DNA of 64,000 nt from Gymnopilus junonius (Eukaryota; Basidiomycota; Agaricomycetes; Agaricales; Galerinaceae): contig JADNYJ010000053.1 of NCBI GenBank assembly GCA_015501075.1, forward strand, positions 171,069 through 235,068, given 5' to 3'. A program made the translations under genes and the position numbers. A model generated the notes under the pieces. It was given only the letters and a program-made list of their open reading frames with translations, searched no databases and was not told the DNA's origin. Below are positions 11,477-23,300 of this stretch, in pieces; positions within the stretch are counted from its first letter, which is position 1; every line of letters starts with the position of its first letter.

Positions 11477-11945
11477 CTTGGTCGGGCAAGGTAGGCATTG
11501 TCCCTGCTGGCTGGATTCGGCAGTTTGGGATGTGCTCAGAACAGAGTCCTAATACTTGGCGGGCCTCGGCTTTGCTGGGTTGAGGGTGGGGGTCTTTGCT
11601 CTGGAGCTTTGGCATTATCGACAGACAACTGTGGCCCCCTGCTTCGGTGACCCAAAATGGTCTGCCTTCAGTGGCTAACACAGTACACGTGCATCCTGGG
11701 CTGTCGGGTTTGGCTGGTGGGCCCCCTTCTGTTGCCCTTCTATTATTTTGTTGGACCCCTCCCCTCGGTCGGGGCATCAACGAGAGTATGGGGCCACTGT
11801 TTTGTGGTTCCAGGTTGGCCTGCGGGAGCCAGTCTCGCACTAGGCATAGTTTAATGGTAGATTACTTTGGGTGTATGTATATCTGTGATGGGACTGCTTT
11901 CGCGTACCGGTATATAAATCCTTGATATAAAAAAGAAAAAAAAAG
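11477..11945 (+). repeat. non-LTR 3' UTR and poly-A tail (copy A)
   Basis: This segment is closely shared with 16675-17140 (+), and on the minus strand with 30168-30529 and the start of 31574-34336. It is rich in G and C, then has a conserved end: TAGTTTAATGGTAGATTAC, a TATATAAATCCTTGAT motif and an A tract interrupted by one G. The four copies define the family's 3' end. Confidence 0.85.
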
Positions 11946-12000
11946 GGATAATTCTGATTGCAGTTGTATGAAAATATTCTAACTTCTGCCTCATCTCTCA

Positions 12001-13994
12001 TCATTGAGCTACAGGGGGGACGTTAGATGTCAAGGTTCGCAAAGCATGATATTCACATACCTGGTGGTATTTTGCTATGATCCAATCACGATCAAAGCAG
12101 TTCTTCCAAAAGGCACACTTGTGGTCTGTGGATTGATGGTCACCCCAGCAGTTGGGACAATGGGGGGTGTGAGGGCATGGCTCACCACTTGCAGTGGGGT
12201 GGTGCATGCCGTCAGAGTCTGGCACAGGCCAGTTGCAGCACATCACAAGGGCGCGGTGCTCATCAGTGGAGTGGGGCCCCCCACACTGTGCACAGCAGCA
12301 TTGGTGGGCCCGACAATCCTTAGTGAGGTGTCCCCAGCACTGGCAACACTGGCACATGGGAACACCAAGTCTAGCATGAGCCAGCTTAACATAAAGCAGC
12401 TTGGATTTGTAGTTGAATGCTTTGCAGAAAAGTGTCTTTGCTGTGTGGCCAGTCTGGGTATCCCAGATCTCAAAATAGCAGTCGAACTTAGAGCTCGCTG
12501 CAGACTAGCAGATAAGGCATGCACGCCCCATGAAAGGGACACTGGCAAAGAGAGGAGCCTTTTCCAAGGCCTTCTCAATGTCAGCAACCAAAGTGATGGT
12601 CTTTTTGAAAAGATCTGAATAATAAGGGACATCCAAGACCTTCAAGAAGGACTTGGACATCAGCAGGCCAACCCAGGGCTTGAGGTCCTTGTTGGACTCA
12701 GAAGTGCCTTGGACGTAATTGTAAATGGCCCCATGGAGTAGCTTGAGCTCATCCTCCATAGGGATGTGGTTAGTGAGGAGCCCCCAACCTCAGTAGGCAG
12801 GCTCCACAGAATTGATCTGGATAGCAAATCTGTCTTGGGCCATCCACTGGTTGACCTCATCAACAAGTTTGGCAAGGGTGATGTTCTCAGGTGCAGGGCC
12901 ATCAAACACAATGAGAACTTGGCAGCGGTTGGGACCTGCTGACACATAGGTAGGCCCCTTTGGTTTAGAAGGGGTCTGGGGTCTAGAAGGGCCCTTGGAG
13001 GGTCCAGAACTAGGAGAGTCTAGGCCTGAACCTATGATGGTCGAGTGAAGGTTTCAGCTGCTTGAGTGACAGCATGCTCAAAATAGTGATTAGTAAGCGA
13101 TCTGTGGGTTGAGGACCCAGAACTGGTGTCCGGAGTTTCGATGCATAGGAATGCTTGGGATGTGAGGCATGAGGAACAGGGGGCAGCCTCTGATATGGGA
13201 CCAGCTTCAGGGCCTGCTTGCATAGCTGAAGCTTAGGTCGAGAAGGACTAGCTGTTGTAGGGCCCTTCGGTGGGGCGGGGGCTCTACAGGAGCTGGAGGA
13301 GGAGCAATCTGCTTTGGAGGAGCAGACTTGGAAGATGAAGCCGTCAGGGGGGCAGAAGTGCTCCCTCACATCTTCAAAAGGTTACAATAGACTGCATCTT
13401 GTAATCTTGGGTCTGAATCGATGAAATCACTTGTGATTGCCCATCTGAGAGACAGATCCCGAGTGCCAATGCCAATGGCCTGGTTGGCCCACTCAGTTTC
13501 ATTGAGCTTGCTCAAAATTCTTGCAACAAGCCCAGTAAATTCAGGGCAGTCTGCACCCTGTAAATTAGAAGGACCATTGTTAACTAAAAAGCCACCAATG
13601 GTCTTCAGAGATTCCTCAACTACTGACCAGTCCCCATCTGATCCTGTAAGGGAGATGGCACTTGGTAGTTCCTCAGGTAACGCATGAGGGAGGGGCCAAC
13701 AAACAGTTTTGTCATCATCCTCCCCTATAGAGATGTCTGGAGACTGAGTCCTTGAAGGGACAGGAAAAGTGGCCTGTGAGTGTATCACTGACTGAGATTC
13801 CACCCCCTCCCGCCAACTTGGGGCAGGGGTGGCAGAAGCATAGTGCTCTTGAGGGGTTTGAGAGGCTGAGGAGCTCTCCTGAGCAGGAGAAGGTGACTCG
13901 AAGACTCAGTAGGCACCAAGTGCCCACTGGCCACAGTAGGGGTATGCACCTAGGCACAGATGATGAAGATCGCTTGGACATTGTCAAGCACTAA
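12001..13994 (-). pseudogene. non-LTR ORF1 (gag-like) with zinc knuckles, broken
   Basis: Reading from 13994 leftward, the protein begins MSKRSSSSVPR, has an acidic SIGEDDDKTV segment, then SLTGSDGDW, a central region and, at 12001-12357, a Cys-rich C-terminus. That C-terminus contains CQCWGHLTKDC, CAQCGGPH-x-H and CPNCWGDHQSTDHKC, three CCHC-like knuckles as in many LINE ORF1 proteins. At least four frame changes split it. Its presumed role is RNA binding in the retrotransposition particle. It lies in the opposite orientation to the ORF2 that follows, which I attribute to twin priming. Confidence 0.75.
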
Positions 13995-14122
13995 GGGTGT
14001 GTACACACTTGTAAAATGTTAAATGTCATACAAGAACCAGATCGTGGGTTGTAGAGGAGAATTGCAGTGGTGAGTGTATCAACAGTTAGCAATAGTGGTG
14101 GTCTGTGGGAAAGAAAGGATGG

Positions 14123-16674
14123 ATCATATTCCTTTGGCCTGTACTATTTCTGTCACTCTGCAGCACCTACTGTTCTGAGGCATTCACTGCCACCAGATCA
14201 ATTGGCTGACTTCATGTCAGCCTTCCAATTCAACGGACAGCCTTGCCATGATATGCCCTCCCTTTGGGACGCCCTTCATGGCACGTACAACTCGGCCTCT
14301 GACCGAATGTACGACATTAGTGGTCTCACCTCCCTTCCCAATATGGAAGTGCGAGAGTGGACTGCCTTTTCACTGTTGGAATTGAGGGAGGCCTTGGCAT
14401 CCTGCTCCAACAACTCAGCACCGGGTCCTGATCATATCAAGTGGTCACACCTTAAGGCAATTATTCATGACGAGCACTGTCTTCAGGTGTTCGTGCAGTT
14501 AGCTAATGCCTGCCTTCGGGTTGGGTATTGGCCGACTCACTTTAAGGAGTCCTTGTCGGTGATCATTCCGAAGCCGAACAAGCCCTCATATTCCACGCCT
14601 AAGGCGTTCAGGCCCATTGTGCTCCTGAACACCCTTGGCAAATTGGTTGAAAAGATGCTTTCCAACCATATTCAATTCGATGCTGTTAAGCACGATATCT
14701 TTCACCCCAATCAACTCGGTGGAGTGCGACAGCACTCCACCAAGGATGCGGGCTTGCTCCTCATGCACCTAGTGCATGCCGGGTGGGCTCGCGGCTTAAA
14801 GACCAGTGTCATCGTGTTCGACATGGCACAGTTCTTCCCCTCCCTCAATCACGAAGTGTTGATTGCGATACTTAGGAAGCAGGGCTTCCCTCCTAACGTG
14901 GTGGAGTCAAAGACCCTCGATGCCAATTGCATAGCCCTGAAAAGGTCCTATGCGGTGATTTTCGAACTCTTCACAAAGTTCGCCCTCGCTCTTGAGCATG
15001 ACAAAACGGAGTTATTCCATTTTGATTGCTCTCACTCGGAGTTCAATCCATCCATGGATCTAGGGTATGCTCCCTACACCCGGGACAGACGTCTGATGCC
15101 CAAGCCATTCTGGCGGTACTTGGGTTTCTTCTTTGACCGGAAACTGACATTCCATGAGCATGTCCGGTACTATTCTACCAAGTCCTTCACCACCGTTAAG
15201 GCGATGAGGATGCTTGGTAACTCATCTAGGGGGCTTATGCCCATGCAAAAGTGTCTGCTTTACAGGTCTTGTGTGTTGCCTATTGCAACGTATGGCCTCC
15301 GACTGTGGTTCTTCCAGGGCGCTAAGTGCCAGGGGACCATCAAACTTCTGACCAGCATGCAACGCCATGCTGCACTCTGGATTACTGGTGCATTCGCACC
15401 TCCCCAACAGGAGGAATTGAGGCCCTCGCTGGCCTGGTCCCATCAACTTAGTCCTGAAACGTGCTGCCGCAGTAGGTGTTCTGCGCATGGCAGCCCTCTC
15501 GGACACTCATCTGGTGCGCTCCCTTCTGAGTGCGCCCTTTTCCAAAGGAGCAACTCCTCACCCTCGCTCTGCTGCCTTTATGACTGCCCCGCAACGCGCT
15601 AAGGTGCGGGGTACTGTTATGGACGTCGATGACATGCTCCATGTAGTCAGCGAGCCTCTGGAGCCCTTTGCTCCTGAGGCTCGTCCAGGCGGGCGATTCC
15701 TTGAGTTACATCATGGAATTCACTTTGATATCACTCCGGCGCCCAAGGATAAGGTTGGGCTCCGGCGGAATGGTTAGACCGCTTCTGGAAGCTTCGAAGC
15801 GGGAACCATCTACTTGGTCTGTGTCGGCGATGGTAGTCGCCCCACTGATCGGAACAAGCAGGCTATTGCAGCTTCGCTTGTGTTTCGCCAAGGTGTCGAG
15901 GTGCATGCATCTCGCTATGTGGCTGGGAGTGCTCTTGCAGAGGATGCTGAGCTTTACTCCCTTTGTACTGCAATTGTCCGGGCTTGTGCCATGGACAATT
16001 GTGACTACATTGTTATCATGTCGGACTCCACCAAGGCTTGGGGAGTCTGCTCAATGCCACCGTGCATTCCGGCCAGGGTCATTCCTTAGCTGTGATTCGC
16101 GCCCTTACGGAGTGGTGGACCAGGGTCCTGGCTGCCACATCTCTCTTCATCATGTCCCATCTTCTCTGAAGTGGGGCATACACTATCAAGCTCATCTCAT
16201 GGCGACTGAGCTCTCTGTAGTGGTGGGGCCTAACATGCCACACTCACTTGCAGCATTGCACAAAGCAGCAGACGATAATCCGGGGGAAGGCTGGCAAGAG
16301 TTGTTCCAGCAACCCTCTTACTCAGGGCGACATTTTCTGTCACTCACCGACCTCAATGGGGGTCGACTCGAACCACGGGCCAAACGAGGAGGTCCTTGGC
16401 TTCAAGCTGCAGGCGGTGACTTGACCCTCTTCACAAGGGTCACTCGGGCCATCACCAACCATGCTCCCATCAGGGAGTATTATTCTCGATTCAATATCCC
16501 TGAATCCACCAGTTGCGAGTGCGGCCACCATACCCAACCCGTGACCACTTGTTCCAGTCGTGTCCCCAACATGACCATCATGATTATCCAGTTCGTCTGG
16601 ATCAGCTCGTATCTTTCTTGAAGGCTAATCCTACGGCATTTGCCTTCAACCGCCCCCCTCGGGGTGTCGGATGA
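14123..16674 (+). pseudogene. non-LTR ORF2: reverse transcriptase with core deletion, RNase H
   Basis: The RT N-terminal part (NNSAPGPDHIKW, then AFRPIVLLNTLGKLVEKML and FDMAQFFPSLNHEVL) is intact from 14123 to about 14905. The sequence then jumps from GFPPNVVE straight to SKTLD. Compared with copy C2 on the minus strand this is a deletion of some 230 bases that removes the RT active site. The thumb follows (FWRYLGFFFDRKLTF). RNase H comes after frame changes near 15400, 15775 and 16050, and the Cys-His tail ends at PPRGVG. The copy is certainly dead. Confidence 0.88.
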
Positions 16675-17140
16675 CTTGGTTGGGCAAGGTAGGCGCTGTT
16701 CCTGTTGGCTGGATTCATCGGTTTGGGGTGCGCTCAGAACAGAGTCCTAATACTTGGCGGGCTTCGGCTTTGCTGGGTTGAGGGTGGGGGTCTGGGTTCT
16801 GGAGCTTCGGCGCTATCGACAGACAAGTGTGGCCCCCCACTTCGGCGACCCGAAATGGTCTGCCTTCAGTGGCTAACACAGTATGCACGCATCCTGGGCT
16901 GTCGGGTTTGGCTGGTGGGCCCCCTTCCGGTGCCCTTCCATTACTTTGTTGGACCCCTCCCTTCAGTTGGGGCATCAACGAGAGTACGGGCCCACTGCTT
17001 TGTGGTCCTAAGTTGGCCTGCGAGAGCCAGTCTCGCACTAGGCATAGTTTAATGGTAGATTACTTCGGGTGTATGTATATCTGCGACTGGACTGCTTTCG
17101 CGCACCAGTATATAAATCCTTGATTTAAAAAAAAAAAAAA
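16675..17140 (+). repeat. non-LTR 3' UTR and poly-A tail (copy B)
   Basis: Near-identical to 11477-11945. It ends in TATATAAATCCTTGATTT and about 14 A residues at 17127-17140, directly against hAT coding sequence. Confidence 0.85.
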
Positions 17141-17142
17141 GA

Positions 17143-19625
17143 GGGTTTTTTTCGCAATTGCAATCACATCGTGAATCACCGGAGACTTCATTGCATCCAA
17201 GGTGGCATCCGTAAAGTAATTGTCAATATGGTCCATAGCAGGGATTATGGTGGCAAGGTTGGGTGTAGCGCGCGAAAAGAATGTCGTGGCATCTTTAAGA
17301 ATCTGGAGGGAAACGGCGATGAGTGGGCGATGATGAGGGAGTACAGAGAAAGTGAGAAAGTATGCAACACATTCAACAAACGATGACACATATGATTACA
17401 TAAGCTAAATCAACACATACCCGCAAGGTGTCGCACAACTCCTTCACAATATCCCACTCATCCTCATCCAACTCGAACTCGCGCAGGCCGTTTTTGAGAT
17501 CACCGGTAAGTCTGTTAATTGCCTTCTTGTGTTCTAAAGCTGAAATTAACATGTCGAAGGTCAAATTCCACCTTGTCGAGATGTCGCGTGGCAACAACTT
17601 GATGGCCATCTTCAAATCTTCAAGTATCGCTTTCCAGGTCGGTAAGAGCAGAGTTGTCGAATGGATAACCTTGAAGGCAAGCTTTTGGATCTGTAAAATT
17701 ATCGTCAACCCAACCAAGGTAAGCATTTTGCAATCTTATTACCTTAACAAGCACTCGTTTAATGGGTCGAATACTTTCCTCTAGGTTTTCTCACTCTTCA
17801 GCAGTCAGAGTGGCCACCTCATCCACCCAACCCTCAAGATTGTCCTCCTCATTGTCCTCATCCTCGTCGTCATTCTCTTGTGCTGTAGTAAGTTCTTCCA
17901 TGTTGATATCCCCGGCCAATTTGAGTAATTCCTTTTCCTCATCACTTAGCTTTTCGAGGTCGTCTTCAGTAATCTTTTCGATGGCGAATTGCTTCAGAAG
18001 TGACTTGGCGACCAGATTGACGATATGCACGAAGCACCGCATATGATTGATGAGTTCAAAGGTGGGGAGGATATCATGTAGTTCCGTGGTCATTGTATCA
18101 TTGTTCGATGCATTATCGCAGGTTATACTGAGGATCTGGGCCATTTTGTGAGTTAAATTTTTATCTATGTGTACTAAGCACTAACCTTGTGCTCAATTCC
18201 GAAGTCTCGCAGGATTTGCACGAAAGCGGCTGCCAAATTTATACCCGAATGGGACTATGGGTGAGCAATCAGATCTTAGTCGAAAGTCGTTGCACTAACT
18301 CTGTTTCTTACCTCAGGAAGCTCAACAATGTCAAGTATGAGAGAGACTGGACTGCCTTTGATGACGAATGAAGCTGTCACAGCTACATATGCATAATGAT
18401 TTGGCGATGTCCAGGCATCAGTTGTGAAGCTGATTTTGCCGTCATACTCCTGTAAGTCCTTCCCATCAGTGTATTTTAAAATAGAATGGCTGATTAAATC
18501 TCACCTGTAGCATTTTTCCAATCCGTTCCCATGTCCGCCCAAAGACAAGTTTCACATCTCAACCAACAGTTGATGCTGATGGGATGTAGTATCCCGGCCG
18601 ACCCATTTTCATCAAGTTTTTGAACCCCCGGTCCTCTACAATCTTGAATGGACGCAGACTTTCTGTTACCCATCGGACGATTTCAGCTCTGAATTTATGT
18701 CAACACCTTCAAGGCAGATGAAGAAAGAACGGCATGGACTTGACTTCAGTTCTCGTATGAGGTATGTGGTTATATGTTACCTTACCCTTCCCTGAGTGTT
18801 CAAAAGCTGCCGTGATCGTTCCGTTTAGCTTAAAGGGTTCCACAACTTTGGTTCGCGCCTCATCTGCATTGTTCAGAAGCTTGGCTGCCTCCCAAGCGGG
18901 CTCGCCCCAGCAAGACTTGACGTGAGTAATAAGGTTGCCGGTCAAAGACTTATCCTTTGTGTCAAGGTAACGACGTGCGGTATATTTACATGATCTTCCC
19001 AAGCATTTGAACTCATGGCAACGGCATTTATTGTTGTATGTAGGGCCAAGTACTGGTTCATAGAAGGCGTAGATTGGGGATGTCCACTTTTTCTTCGAGG
19101 TTTCTGTGACTCGTTGTAAGTCTTTTATCAATACTCAATGATCTGAACTCACCCAAGTTTTCCTCATCCTCAGCCACATCCTCAGCCATGCCACTGCCAG
19201 ATGTCAATGAACCAGAAGATGAGTTGACAGAAATAGCATCAGACTTGTCAGGTACATGTTCGCTTCCTTTCATTGTCTTCTTCTTCTTGCTGATGGGGCT
19301 GGTAAGAATGTTGACAGCCTTACGTTTAATTTTAGAGAGTGTAGCAGTTGCCTTTTGAGCAATGGACTTTCCAGACTTTTGGCTGCCCTTTTCGGAGCCG
19401 CCATCTGCCTGGGTTTCTTTGCCCATGTGTAGGGGGAGGGAGGTAGAGGTACAGTGCATAGGTATTCTGTACATCAGAAAAAAAAATAAGATTTGTCTCT
19501 TCGGAGACTCCCTGGCAGCCGGCACCCCGGCAAACCCATGACGGGTAGCCGAAAATAGATACTGTAGCCTACCCGTTGATGTACCCTATCCATAAACTGC
19601 GCGGGTATAGCCGTAGCCATGCTAT
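17143..19625 (-). pseudogene. hAT-family transposase (hAT-1), C-terminus cut by non-LTR copy B
   Basis: The minus-strand exons, N to C, are: a Ser/Lys-rich N-terminus (19430-19060); a BED-type finger region with Cys pairs and a HVKSC end (near 18900-19010); an SGKGKVTY segment; GFKNLMKMGRPGYY; the D-containing DAWTSPN motif near 18400-18420; CDNASNND near 18105-18125 with a following CFVHIVNL; an acidic spacer; DISTRWNLTFDML; and FFSRATPNLATIIPAMDHIDNY before the break at 17142. The C-terminal hATC dimerisation domain is absent. The right terminus is probably near 19620-19640 (TAGGGAATAGC on the minus strand). It is clearly related to the hAT element at 36912-40640 but more decayed. Confidence 0.85.
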
Positions 19626-19628
19626 TCC

Positions 19629-20279
19629 CTATGAGTCCTTCCCATCCTCCTTCCCATCCTCCTTCCTGCCCTTCTTCCCTCCCTTCTTCCCTCCCTTCTT
19701 CCCGCCCTTCTTCTTGTGAACCCCATACTTGCACAGAGTGTTGGCCTTCTTCTCCTTTTGCCACTCTGGGGACTTGTCTGCTGCCTCAAGCACCAGATTA
19801 TTGTGATCAGGATGGCGCACTATAGTTTTCCACCTAGCTTGTTTCCAGACCCCGTTCCCATTCCCTTTCCTTTTTTTCCAGCATACAGTACTGGTACGCT
19901 TGATGACCAGGAGATCACCTGGCACCCCCACCTCATTGTCTAGCTCCAGCAAAGCTTCCATGTAATATATCTTGTAGAGCACTGTTCATCCTCCCAGTAC
20001 GGTCTCCATTTCTTTGAACAGAAGGCTTGTTTTTGTGTGTAATAGTTGGTCTGCAACTGGTTTTCTGTTTGGGAAAAGGACTCCAGTAGGTGGTTGACTG
20101 CCGAGACAGATGATGTCAGGCTCAGAGGTAGCAAGCGCAGTGAGGTGGGACATGGGTGCACCAGGAGTGATGGAGGCACCAGACATAATAGCTGGCAATG
20201 TACTGTTCAGATTGCCATGGCAAGGTACACCATTGATGTGCGTAATCTCAACTTCATCATCATTGAGCATTCTGACCAA
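19629..20279 (-). pseudogene. unrecognised 217-codon ORF with one TGA, Lys/Gly-rich C-terminus
   Basis: The reading frame runs from 20279 to 19629 with one in-frame TGA at 19986-19988, probably a former CGA. The middle has a well-conserved look (YYMEALLELDNEVGVPGDLL, WKQARWKTIVRHPDHNNL), then WQKEKKANTLCKYG and a tandem KKGG tail, which suggests a nucleic-acid-binding C-terminus. I do not recognise the family. It diverges from the TET/JBP-like gene with about 120 bp between the starts, so the two could share a promoter or belong to one transposon. Confidence 0.5.
19636..19712. repeat. pyrimidine/purine low-complexity tract
   Basis: The plus strand is almost pure C and T with a repeating CCCTTCTTC unit. 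On the minus strand it encodes the Lys/Gly-rich end of the neighbouring ORF (KKGGKKGGKKGGKK) with a unit of 12 bases. Confidence 0.8.
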
Positions 20280-20399
20280 AGTCTTTGCTTTGAAGTAGTG
20301 GAGTGGAACAAGTTCATTTGGAGGTGCTCAGCATCTGGCTTCTCACGCCTTTCCTCCTGCCATCATCATTTCAGAGTCCCTTCTCTGCACCAATGCACC

Positions 20400-23300
20400 A
20401 TGCATCTACCAACATACACAGAACTTGTAGAGTTCATGCAATATGTGTGCTCTAATGACCAAAATATCCCTTCTCACTTTCTGTCACTTGTGCAACGGAC
20501 TGAGGATTTCTTGCAATGTCTGCCGGTCTTTTCACAATTGGTATGTATTTTCTATAATACAGACCGAACTCTTTGGCAGCTTACATCCTGCTTAATTTAG
20601 GCAACACTGGGTTCTGCAATTGCTTTCTCTCATCTGCCAGGCCTAAGCAATGTGCCTGTGAACTTGATACCAACTCCTCCTCGCTCAGGCCATCTCGGAG
20701 GTCCTAATATTTCTAGGACACTGACTCATACAACTCCCGTGACTCCCAGCCGCCAGAACTATACATCTATGGTGACGTTCAGACCAGCCATGTCCAGTCC
20801 ATTTTCAGCTATGGATATAAATGTCGATCTTCTCTTGTCTTCTCCATATGGTATACCACCCTCATCCCTGGCATCCACATGGCCACCTTCAGATGATAAT
20901 CTGAATCCTTTTGGGGTGGATGATGCAATGCGGGGTTGCCATTCTTGGGACCATCTTTATTTCAGGAGAGATCAAATTGGGGAAAAGCAGACTTATTCAC
21001 TCAAACTTGGGTACATGAAAGATGACTTTGTGGGTTGATCCTGAACTAAATATTGCATAGTTAACTAGGTCTAACACCTCTCGTTCATGTAGCACTAGTC
21101 CGTTATCACTATGGGCAGACAGGCATTCTCTCACATGCCAAAGAAGCTACACCTGACTAGTTGATGGCCAAGATGGATCTCCCAGCCAAGATTGGCATTC
21201 GCCTACTGACCGATTACCTCATGGCCGACAGTCAGCTTTAATGGGAAGGAATTACAATATCTGGTCCAGAGAATCGTCCGCAGTGCTGACCTCCTGGATC
21301 TTCAGAAATTTCACAGGTCATTCAGGATCGTTAGTGGAGGATGCACCTCCAACACCCACACCAGCCTTTTCAGAGCTCTTTGATGACTCAACAGCCTTAC
21401 AGTCACATACTGGGATTTGGGGACTGGATGCGATACAGGATGGAGACACTGACCACGGGAACATGGACATGAGCCAACCAGAAGGCCCAGCAGTTGAAGA
21501 AGTCCACAGTGAGGGAGATGGACTGATGATCGCTGAGGCTGAAAGTCAACCAGGTGCTCTTCCTGGAGATATAGAAGCAATGGTGGGAGGTGAAGGTCAG
21601 GGTGGGAACTTGATCAAGAGAGAGTCTTTGATGATCAGGATGGTGAACAAGGTCAAGCCCAAGAGCGAGGCCGTAGTCCAGCAAAAGATCAAGGGATCGG
21701 CCGAGGTCAAGGTCGAGGTCGAGGTCAAGGTGGTCATCGCTGTCGTTGCTCACAAACAAGGGGTGCCAGAACAGATACCTCATGCCCCAGAATTATGAAA
21801 ACTTCGATGTTGAACCAGAAGACCAAGACAAGGAAGAGACATTCCAAATGTACAATTGGGAAGCTCAGGGAGATACAGACTCATCAGCTGAACAACAGCT
21901 GTTATCAAACCAGGTGAGCCATATGATGTTGGCTGCAGCATTGGTAGGCCAAGCTGCTTGTCGAGCTTCTAAGGAGAGGGCTTCAGGAGATGTAATTTCT
22001 TTGCTGGAGGAATTTCAGACCTTGAAGCAATCGGAGAAGGAGAGATCTCAGCTGCCAGCAACAAGGAATCGTGCTCAGGTCATGATGTTTGACAGCCTTG
22101 CAAATTTGGCCACCCGATGTTACTATGCAGAGCAGGCCACTGCAGTGACTGAATTCGTCTATATGCTTTGCTGCATTCAATTTTGTCTATTATTGATTCA
22201 GTGAGTGGTTTTTCCTTCTTTTGGGCATGCTTTGTTTACATTTACATGGCCTTAGAATTGCCCATTATATGGGGGAACACAAGACCGATGTCTTGAAGCA
22301 TCTTGTAACTGGTTATAGTGAATCAACCCTTGCAAGATATATAGATGATGGAGGGAAATTCTGCTTGTTGGCCGGTGCTGGTAGGTTTTCTTCTGTCCAA
22401 CCTTGTAAAAGCTGGGATGATTGAATTGGATTCCATTCAAGGTTCTGTTTATCTACTGGTGATCTTGGCAGCTGCTGGCATGAAGACCAAGATCAGATGT
22501 ATAGCAATGGATATGATTCTATGCCTCCACCATGCAATCAGAAGACTGCTTGAAGGTAGGCCTTGGAATCTGCTCTGTTTCTTACTCTTTACTTACCCTT
22601 CTATACTTACCCTTCTATAGGAGAGACAGAGGAAGTAGGCAAAGCTGTCATTGAAGATCTTATACCGGCAATCTCAATGCTTCGTGAACAGTTTGATGTA
22701 CAATTCAAGACCATGTTCTCAATGACTCTTCTACTTGAGGAGCGAACTCTTCCCAACCTTCTTGCTAGCAATTTAGTGAAGTCAGATAAATTCTTCGATT
22801 CTATCACATTCAAGTAAGCCTTTCAATTGTATTCCCAATTTTTGATCTAATCCTGCATTTCAAAGTGCTATAGTGATGCCCAGAGACATGACTAAATGGG
22901 GTCCTTGCCTCAAGCAGTTGGCAAGGCCTCAAGAACTAGTCAAATTCTTCAGAATGCAAAGAATGGTACTCAGTATGTCAGAGAATGCTGATGGGTCTCT
23001 CCTGTCTGGAAGTTCTGCTTCTCGGGCATCATCTCCTATGACATGTGATGGTGATGGTGATGGTGAGGATGATATTTTAATCCCAGATCATGCATTAGAG
23101 GCACTCTGGAATCCAACTTACCAAGACCTTTCGGAATGCACAAACATAAAAGTCATCAACATGTCATTCGACCCAGACAACAAGCAGAATCGAAAGGTCA
23201 AGTACAATCCTGGAAACAAAAAGGAGAGATTCTGTTATACAGCCAAGCAATGCAAACTGGCAGAAGCAGGCCCTATTTGCCACTCTCTTGAAGAGTTTGA

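Larger units (their letters stand above)
10254..11945 (+). mobile_element. non-LTR retrotransposon copy A, 5'-inverted and truncated
   Basis: Left to right the copy contains an antisense piece of ORF1 and its 5' leader (10254-10775), a junction, then the sense 3' part of ORF2 (RNase H onward), a GC-rich 3' UTR and an A-rich tail ending near 11945. The same antisense-to-sense layout occurs in copy B, with the same leader end (...GGATGG) but a different ORF2 junction. That is the shape left by twin priming of a LINE. Its left side is cut by Copia-A. It carries RNase H and a C-terminal Cys-His cluster, which suggests a Tad/I-like clade, but no endonuclease domain remains to confirm this. Confidence 0.8.
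11946..17140 (+). mobile_element. non-LTR retrotransposon copy B, 5'-inverted, near-complete ORF1 and long ORF2
   Basis: Antisense ORF1 (12001-13994) and its leader run to about 14122. The sequence then switches to sense ORF2 from the RT N-terminal region (14123) through RNase H to 16674, a 3' UTR and poly-A at 17126-17140. The right end lies inside the hAT transposase at 17143. The left edge is uncertain: 11946-12000 could be flank or the end of ORF1. No target duplication could be recognised. The endonuclease part of ORF2 and the RT active site are missing. Confidence 0.8.

Noticed and set aside
11448..12060. Minus- and plus-strand ORFs in the GC-rich LINE 3' region
   Set aside because: The same sequence follows the ORF2 stop in four copies and ends in poly-A, so it is a 3' UTR.
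14900..14915. Intron in the LINE RT of copy B explaining the missing active site
   Set aside because: The missing segment relative to copy C2 begins CTTC and ends GTGCA; no alignment gives GT-AG, so it is a deletion.
18350..19131. Reading the hAT-1 region as plus-strand genes
   Set aside because: BED finger, DAWTSPN and CDNASNND motifs all lie on the minus strand and match hAT-2.
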